Assembly (NCBI GenBank): GCA_945876665.1
Contig: CAMCPC010000024.1
Span: forward strand, 1 to 10,471
DNA length: 10,471 nt
Direction: 5' to 3'
Source of the DNA: an uncultured Oscillospiraceae bacterium
GTDB lineage: Bacteria; Bacillota; Clostridia; UBA1381
A model generated the notes under the pieces. That model was not told the DNA's origin. It worked only from the letters and a program-made list of their open reading frames with translations, and did no database searches. Below are positions 6,896 to 10,471 of the stretch, piece after piece. A program made the position numbers and the translations under genes. The stretch's first letter is position 1; each line of letters opens with the position of its first letter.

Positions 6896-9016
6896 ATGAA
6901 AGACAAAATATTTGGTGTTTTGCAGCGTGTGGGACGTTCGTTCATGCTTCCTATAGCACTGCTGCCGGTTGCGGGACTTCTGCTTGGTATCGGAAGCTCC
7001 TTTACAAATGAAACAATGCTTCAGGCGTATCACTTGACGGGAATTATTTACCCTGGAAGCGTACTTTACACAATTCTTGATATTATGAATAAGACAGGCA
7101 GCGCGGTGTTTAATAACCTCGCATTGCTGTTTGCGATGGGCGTAGCCATAGGCATGGCGAAAAAGGAAAAAGAGGTTGCTGCGCTGTCGGGCGCGATTGC
7201 GTTTCTGATTATGAATACGACAATAGGCGCTTTAATTGACGCAAAGGGCGGAATTGAGGCAATGGCGGCAAACTCCACCACTCAAGTGCTTGGAATAACA
7301 ACGCTTCAGATGGGCGTGTTCGGAGGTATAATTGTAGGTCTTGGCGTTGCGGCACTGCATAACAAGTTCTACAAAATAGAGCTGCCGCAGGTGCTGTCGT
7401 TTTTTGGCGGAACGCGTTTTGTGCCGATTATATCCAGTGTTGTTTACCTCGTTGTGGGTATTGCAATGTTCTACATATGGCCCGTTATCCAGTCATGGAT
7501 TGCAATGCTCGGAAACCTTGTTATGAACTCGGGCTATGCGGGCACGTGGATTTACGGTATAATCGAAAGGGCACTTATTCCGTTCGGACTTCATCATGTA
7601 TTCTATATGCCGTTCTGGCAGACAGCCGTTGGCGGTACTGCAATGATAGATGGACAGCTTGTTCAGGGTGCGCAGAATATATTCTTTGCGGAGCTTGCGT
7701 CCAAGTCAACGGGGGAATTCTCTGTTTCAGCCACAAGATTTATGGCAGGTAAGTTCCCGTTCATGATATTCGGACTTCCCGGTGCGGCATTGGCTATGTA
7801 CAAGTGCGCAAGACCTGAAAAGAAAAAGATTGTCGGCGGTCTGCTTCTTTCAGCAGCGCTGACGTCAATGCTGACAGGTATAACCGAACCACTTGAATTT
7901 ACATTCCTGTTCGTAGCGCCTGTTATGTACGCCGTACACTGCGTAACGGCAGGACTGTCATATATGCTTATGCACATCTTCAAGGTCGGCGTTGGTATGA
8001 CCTTCTCGGGCGGACTTATTGATATGACGCTGTTCGGTGTCCTTCAGGGCAACGACAAAACTAATTGGATATGGATTGTTATTGTGGGACTTGTTTACTT
8101 TGTGCTGTACTACTTCATGTTCAGCTTTATGATTAAGAAGTTCAACTTCAAAACTCCGGGACGTGAAGCGGACGACGAGGAAACAAAGCTATATACAAGA
8201 GCTGACGTGAACGCGCGAAAGGATGCGGAAAAGGCATCGGCATCGTCAGATACCACAAGTGCGCTTATCCTTGCCGGACTTGGCGGCAAGAACAATCTGT
8301 CAGACCTTGACTGCTGCGCCACAAGACTTCGCGTTACGGTAATTGATGAAAGCAAGGTCAAGGACATACTCCTTAAGCAAAGCGGCGCGTCGGGCGTTAT
8401 CCATAAGGGCAACGGTATACAGGTTATATACGGACCGCGCGTATCGGTAATTAAATCGCATCTGGAGGATTACATGGAAACTCCCGAATCTGACAATCCG
8501 ATGGTTGAGGAAAGCGCGCCGATTCAGACGATTACAGAAAATAAAAAGAGCGAAACAGCAAAAAGCATAATTCTTTCATCACCGATGAACGGCACAATGC
8601 TGCCACTTACAGATGTAGAGGACGAAGCCTTCGCCAGCGAAGCGCTTGGAAAGGGTGTAGCTGTCGAGCCGTCGGAGGGCAAACTGTATGCGCCTGCGGA
8701 CGGTGTTATAGACAACCTGTTTGACACACATCACGCGCTTGGAATTATAACTGATGACGGCGCGGAAATATTGTTGCATATCGGTATTGACACGGTTAAG
8801 CTAAAGGGACAGTATTATGAGGCGCATGTGCAGAATGAACAGCGCGTCAAGAAGGGAGATTTGCTTATAAGCTTTGATATTGACGCTATTAAAAATGCCG
8901 GATTTAAGGTGACAACACCTATGATTATATGCAATACATACGATTACGGCACAATAGAAGCTGTTGCTTCGGGTGCTGTCAAGGTCGGAAATGATTTATT
9001 AAAAATTGAAAATTAA
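6896..9016 (+). CDS. ptsG: PTS glucose-type permease EIICBA (PtsG-like)
   Basis: This 706-residue membrane permease takes up a hexose, most likely glucose, and phosphorylates it using phosphate from HPr. Domain order is C-B-A, as in B. subtilis PtsG, whose 699-residue length is close. The EIIC part (about 1-425) has many hydrophobic helices and the sugar-site motif GITEPLEF (328-335); FGLHHVFYMPFW and MTFSGGLID also match PtsG. EIIB (about 450-530) has LDCCATRLRV, with C474 at the phosphorylation position and an extra C473. A charged linker follows, then EIIA (about 560-706) with H613 in THHALG and the active-site H628 in LLHIGIDTV. ATG 6896 follows GGAAGG (6881-6886). It is the second gene of the operon, 20 nt before ptsH. 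Overall resemblance favours glucose over N-acetylglucosamine, though other glucose-family sugars are possible. Confidence 0.93.
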   Translation: MKDKIFGVLQRVGRSFMLPIALLPVAGLLLGIGSSFTNETMLQAYHLTGIIYPGSVLYTILDIMNKTGSAVFNNLALLFAMGVAIGMAKKEKEVAALSGAIAFLIMNTTIGALIDAKGGIEAMAANSTTQVLGITTLQMGVFGGIIVGLGVAALHNKFYKIELPQVLSFFGGTRFVPIISSVVYLVVGIAMFYIWPVIQSWIAMLGNLVMNSGYAGTWIYGIIERALIPFGLHHVFYMPFWQTAVGGTAMIDGQLVQGAQNIFFAELASKSTGEFSVSATRFMAGKFPFMIFGLPGAALAMYKCARPEKKKIVGGLLLSAALTSMLTGITEPLEFTFLFVAPVMYAVHCVTAGLSYMLMHIFKVGVGMTFSGGLIDMTLFGVLQGNDKTNWIWIVIVGLVYFVLYYFMFSFMIKKFNFKTPGREADDEETKLYTRADVNARKDAEKASASSDTTSALILAGLGGKNNLSDLDCCATRLRVTVIDESKVKDILLKQSGASGVIHKGNGIQVIYGPRVSVIKSHLEDYMETPESDNPMVEESAPIQTITENKKSETAKSIILSSPMNGTMLPLTDVEDEAFASEALGKGVAVEPSEGKLYAPADGVIDNLFDTHHALGIITDDGAEILLHIGIDTVKLKGQYYEAHVQNEQRVKKGDLLISFDIDAIKNAGFKVTTPMIICNTYDYGTIEAVASGAVKVGNDLLKIEN

Positions 9017-9036
9017 ATTACGAGGAGGAAATAAAA

Positions 9037-9294
9037 ATGAAGGAATTCGAGTATGTAATCACAGACGAGGTGGGTATTCATGCAAGGCCGGCGGGAATGC
9101 TTGTAAACACGGTAAAGCCCTTTGAGAGCGAGGTCACGATTGAGAAGGGCGGCAAAAGTGCAAACGCCGCAAGACTAATGGCACTTATGGGACTTGGAGT
9201 AAAGTGCGGAGACACTATCAAGGTAACCATAAACGGTGCAGACGAGGAAGCAGCCGCTGCGGCATTGCAGAAGTTTCTGACAGAAAATCTGTAA
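9037..9294 (+). CDS. ptsH: Phosphocarrier protein HPr (lacking the Ser46 site)
   Basis: This 85-residue soluble phosphocarrier moves phosphate from enzyme I to EIIA domains. The active-site segment VGIHARPAG places the phosphorylatable histidine at H15, the standard position, with R17 and P18 present. An ungapped alignment by hand to B. subtilis HPr runs from H15 through the GK pair at 39-40, N43, M48 and LG at 53-54. It puts Arg at residue 46, where Gram-positive HPr normally carries the serine phosphorylated by HPr kinase. Residue 47 is Leu rather than Ile. PTS transfer should be intact, but HPr(Ser-P) formation at this site and the resulting CcpA co-repressor role should be absent. ATG 9037 follows GAGGAGG 20 nt after ptsG, so the two are co-transcribed. 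Enzyme I is not in the window. Confidence 0.95.
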   Translation: MKEFEYVITDEVGIHARPAGMLVNTVKPFESEVTIEKGGKSANAARLMALMGLGVKCGDTIKVTINGADEEAAAAALQKFLTENL

Positions 9295-9312
9295 TATATT
9301 GATACTCCATTG

Positions 9313-9345
9313 AAAAGCGTATGTGTTTGCATACGCTTTTTGTAT
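9313..9345 (+). terminator. Terminator closing the PTS operon
   Basis: An 11-bp perfect stem (AAAAGCGTATG 9313-9323 / CATACGCTTTT 9330-9340) with a 6-nt loop ends in a run of T (9337-9341) and further T-rich sequence. It lies 18 bases after the HPr stop. The A-tract on the 5' side means it could also work for transcription from the opposite strand, although no minus-strand gene is visible nearby. Confidence 0.88.
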
Positions 9346-9429
9346 TGAGTGTAAAATTTTTGCATGAACTACAGAATGTTAAAGGAATAACGATAATCCG
9401 ACATTACCGAGAAAAAGTATTGAAAATTC

Positions 9430-9458
9430 TTGGCTGTCAATAAAAAATGTGATACTAT
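9430..9458 (+). promoter_or_regulatory. Possible promoter of the carrier protein/ligase locus
   Basis: TTGGCT (9430-9435) and TACTAT (9453-9458) are 17 bases apart and each matches four of six consensus positions. It lies between the PTS terminator and the first small ORF at 9510. The better-looking TTGACA at 9472-9477 has no -10 partner at the right distance, so this weaker pair is preferred. Apart from it and the terminator, the 215 bases between ptsH and 9510 hold nothing I recognise. Confidence 0.4.
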
Positions 9459-9509
9459 AAAAAAAGAGAGGTTGACACAAGGTTGGAAAATACAGAAAGG
9501 TGTGATAAA

Positions 9510-9608
9510 GTGAGTTTTGTGAAAAAAATGGCAAAAATTACAGGCGGCGCAGTGCTTCTTGGAGCGGCAGCGTCGGGAGTAGTCCGGGCGCAAGCTATGA
9601 AAGTATAA
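9510..9608 (+). CDS. Small hydrophobic ORF, possibly the displaced N-terminus of the next gene
   Basis: A GTG at 9510, preceded by GAAAGGTG (9495-9502), opens a 32-codon frame encoding a basic start (MSFVKKMAK) and a small-residue hydrophobic stretch (ITGGAVLLGAAASGVV). It looks like a signal peptide or single membrane segment and ends in AQAMKV. I do not recognise it. An upstream in-frame TTG at 9483, 11 nt after AGAGAGG, could extend it by nine residues. The frame stops at 9608, inside the region where the condensation-like remnant is read in another frame. It is either a genuine tiny membrane peptide or what is left of the start of a disrupted gene. No domain supports a function. Confidence 0.35.
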   Translation: MSFVKKMAKITGGAVLLGAAASGVVRAQAMKV

Positions 9609-9889
9609 GTCTTACATATCAGCCGCTTACAGTGAAGCAGGATGAATTTGAAATACCTGATGTGAAATATAAGAGTATGTGGTACACAAATGGTGTTGCT
9701 GCGCAGCCGCTGTATCTGACGGTAATGCACAGACCGGAGGATAACGGACTTAATTTCAATTTTGAATATCAGAAGGGCGCAGTTACCGATTACGAAATGG
9801 AATATCTTTATTACTATCTGTGCCGCATACTGTTCAGAGGCATAGAGGACAAAAACAGAACAGTGGGCGAAATACTTGAAATGATATAA
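9593..9889 (+). pseudogene. C-terminal remnant of an NRPS-type condensation domain
   Basis: This frame stays open from 9509 and reads as a recognisable protein from about SYESISLTYQPL (9593) to the TAA at 9887-9889. The pattern of YQ, then W..NG..AQPLYLTV, then NGLNFNFEYQ, a YYYL helix and a final RTVGEILEMI resembles the last 100 or so residues of condensation-superfamily proteins (NRPS C domains and stand-alone relatives, usually over 400 residues). The catalytic HHxxxD half is absent. No start codon with a ribosome binding site exists in this frame; GTG 9632 is the earliest option and has none. I infer a deletion that removed most of the gene, leaving a remnant just before the carrier protein gene. 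Domain assignment is from pattern memory only and could be wrong; expression through frameshifting from the small upstream ORF is conceivable. Confidence 0.55.
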
Positions 9890-9903
9890 AGGAGATGCTT
9901 GAA

Positions 9904-10137
9904 ATGATTGAAAAAATAAAAGAGCTTATAGTTAATTATGTTGATGCGGAGCCGGAAAATATTACGGCTGATTCCAGATTTATTGAGGATTTAGGCTTTA
10001 ATTCATATGATTTTATGAGTATGCTTGGAGAGTTGGAGGGTGACTTGGGAGTTACTGTTGACGAGCAGGACGTGATTAAGCTTCATACCGTAGGCGAGGC
10101 TGCCGAATATCTTGAAGCACTTGTAAAGGAGCAATAA
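9904..10137 (+). CDS. Acyl/peptidyl carrier protein
   Basis: This 77-residue acidic protein has the four-helix carrier-protein pattern. The 4'-phosphopantetheine attachment serine is S34 in DLGFNSYDF, where the common motif is DLGxDSL; Asn replaces Asp before the serine and Tyr replaces Leu after it. The rest (MLGELEGDLGVTVDEQDVIKLHTVGEAAEYL) follows the usual helix II-IV layout. I chose ATG 9904 because AAAGGAG (9888-9894) ends 9 nt before it; ATG 9895 abuts that site and would add MLE. It starts 14 nt after the condensation-like remnant and ends 1 nt before the adenylating enzyme, so it probably carries an acyl or aminoacyl group loaded by that enzyme. It is unlikely to be the housekeeping fatty-acid carrier given this company. 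Confidence 0.88.
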   Translation: MIEKIKELIVNYVDAEPENITADSRFIEDLGFNSYDFMSMLGELEGDLGVTVDEQDVIKLHTVGEAAEYLEALVKEQ

Positions 10138-10138
10138 T

Positions 10139-10471
10139 ATGGAAAAAAAGGACGTAAAAACACTTGCGGATTTGGTAAGACTTTCTGCTGACGAGTTCGG
10201 CAGCAAAGCATTTATTAAGGAAAAGCAGGGTAAGGAAATTGCCGAAAAATCATATGCTGATTTATATGAGGACGTTAAGCGCCTGAACGGATTTTTAAAG
10301 CCTATGGGAAAGCTTCATGCGGCGGTAATCGGCGCTACAAGCTATAATTATCTTGTGAGCTGGTTCGGTACTGTAATCGGCGGCAACGTAATAGTTCCCA
10401 TTGACGCGCAGCTTGTATGCGATGATATATGCGACCTTCTGCGCCGCGCTGACGTAAGCGTATTTTTCTAT
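10139..10471 (+). CDS. AMP-binding (adenylation/acyl-ligase) enzyme, 3' end outside window
   Basis: The first 111 codons of an ANL-superfamily enzyme, which activates a carboxylic acid as acyl-adenylate and transfers it to a thiol. Visible family features are the N-terminal LADLVRLSADEFGSKAFI start, the SYADLYEDVKRLNGFL helix, and AAVIGATSYNYLVSWFGTVIGGNVIVPIDAQL. This last stretch corresponds to the A2 core region (a Gly-rich helix running into a VPID strand). The nucleotide-binding P-loop and later motifs lie beyond the window, so substrate specificity cannot be read. ATG 10139 follows AAAGGAG (10125-10131) at 7 nt and is separated from the carrier protein stop by one base, which indicates coupling. 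Candidates are a D-alanine-type ligase (DltA-like), a fatty-acyl-ACP ligase or an NRPS adenylation protein; I cannot choose between them. Confidence 0.85.
   Translation, partial: MEKKDVKTLADLVRLSADEFGSKAFIKEKQGKEIAEKSYADLYEDVKRLNGFLKPMGKLHAAVIGATSYNYLVSWFGTVIGGNVIVPIDAQLVCDDICDLLRRADVSVFFY

Noticed and set aside
7477..7752. 91-codon plus-strand frame inside ptsG
   Set aside because: It is a shifted frame within the conserved EIIC domain, without a ribosome binding site or a recognisable product.
9472..9477. Perfect TTGACA box upstream of the small ORF
   Set aside because: The bases 17 downstream (GAAAGG at 9495) are a ribosome binding site, not a -10 box, so no promoter is supported here.
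9895..9903. Upstream ATG adding MLE to the carrier protein
   Set aside because: It directly abuts the AAAGGAG site with no spacing, while ATG 9904 has a normal 9-nt spacing.
1..10471. CRISPR arrays, tRNA or rRNA genes, insertion sequences, attachment sites
   Set aside because: I saw no regularly spaced repeats, tRNA-like cloverleaf with a CCA end, transposase motifs or terminal inverted repeats flanking a gene.

Overview
The window looks like part of the chromosome of an anaerobic, fermentative member of the Clostridia (Firmicutes), probably a gut commensal. The reasons are moderate GC, strong AGGAGG-type ribosome binding sites, near-perfect sigma-A promoters, a trimeric [FeFe] hydrogenase of the electron-bifurcating type, and a glucose PTS operon with RAT-type antitermination. 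All supported genes are on the + strand. I cannot name a species.

Layout. (1) 1-511: the end of a cytidylate kinase-like gene, interrupted by an in-frame stop at 33-35, then a strong terminator. (2) 528-1507: a monocistronic DUF362-family gene with its own consensus promoter and a hairpin end. (3) 1540-5720: a tight hydCBA operon encoding a NADH-linked, probably ferredoxin-bifurcating [FeFe] hydrogenase (NuoE-like, NuoF-like and catalytic subunits), with a perfect TTGACA-N17-TATAAT promoter and a GC-rich terminal hairpin. (4) 5798-9345: a sugar-PTS operon. It has a leader with a 29-nt RAT element overlapping a terminator, a BglG/LicT/GlcT-type antiterminator, a PtsG-like EIICBA glucose permease, and HPr, closed by a terminator. 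(5) 9430 to the end: a small NRPS-like locus. It holds a tiny hydrophobic ORF, a C-terminal remnant of a condensation-type domain with no usable start, an intact carrier protein, and the first 111 codons of an AMP-binding (adenylation/acyl-ligase) enzyme that runs off the window.

How the genes fit together. Blocks 3 and 4 describe one fermentative economy. Glucose is taken up and phosphorylated by EIICBA with HPr as phosphodonor, glycolysis produces NADH and reduced ferredoxin, and the trimeric hydrogenase disposes of both as H2. The antiterminator lies behind its own RAT/terminator, so it should control itself together with ptsG and ptsH. HPr has Arg where the HPr-kinase serine (Ser46) normally lies, which argues against classical HPr(Ser-P)/CcpA signalling through this protein.

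The points most worth a second look are the Ser46-less HPr, the covarying RAT site placed before the antiterminator gene, the decapitated condensation domain next to an intact carrier/ligase pair, the ferredoxin-less DUF362 protein, and the disrupted kinase gene at the left edge. I see no wholly new system that can be demonstrated from this sequence alone. The right-hand carrier/ligase locus is the best candidate for undescribed biology, but it is cut by the window end.
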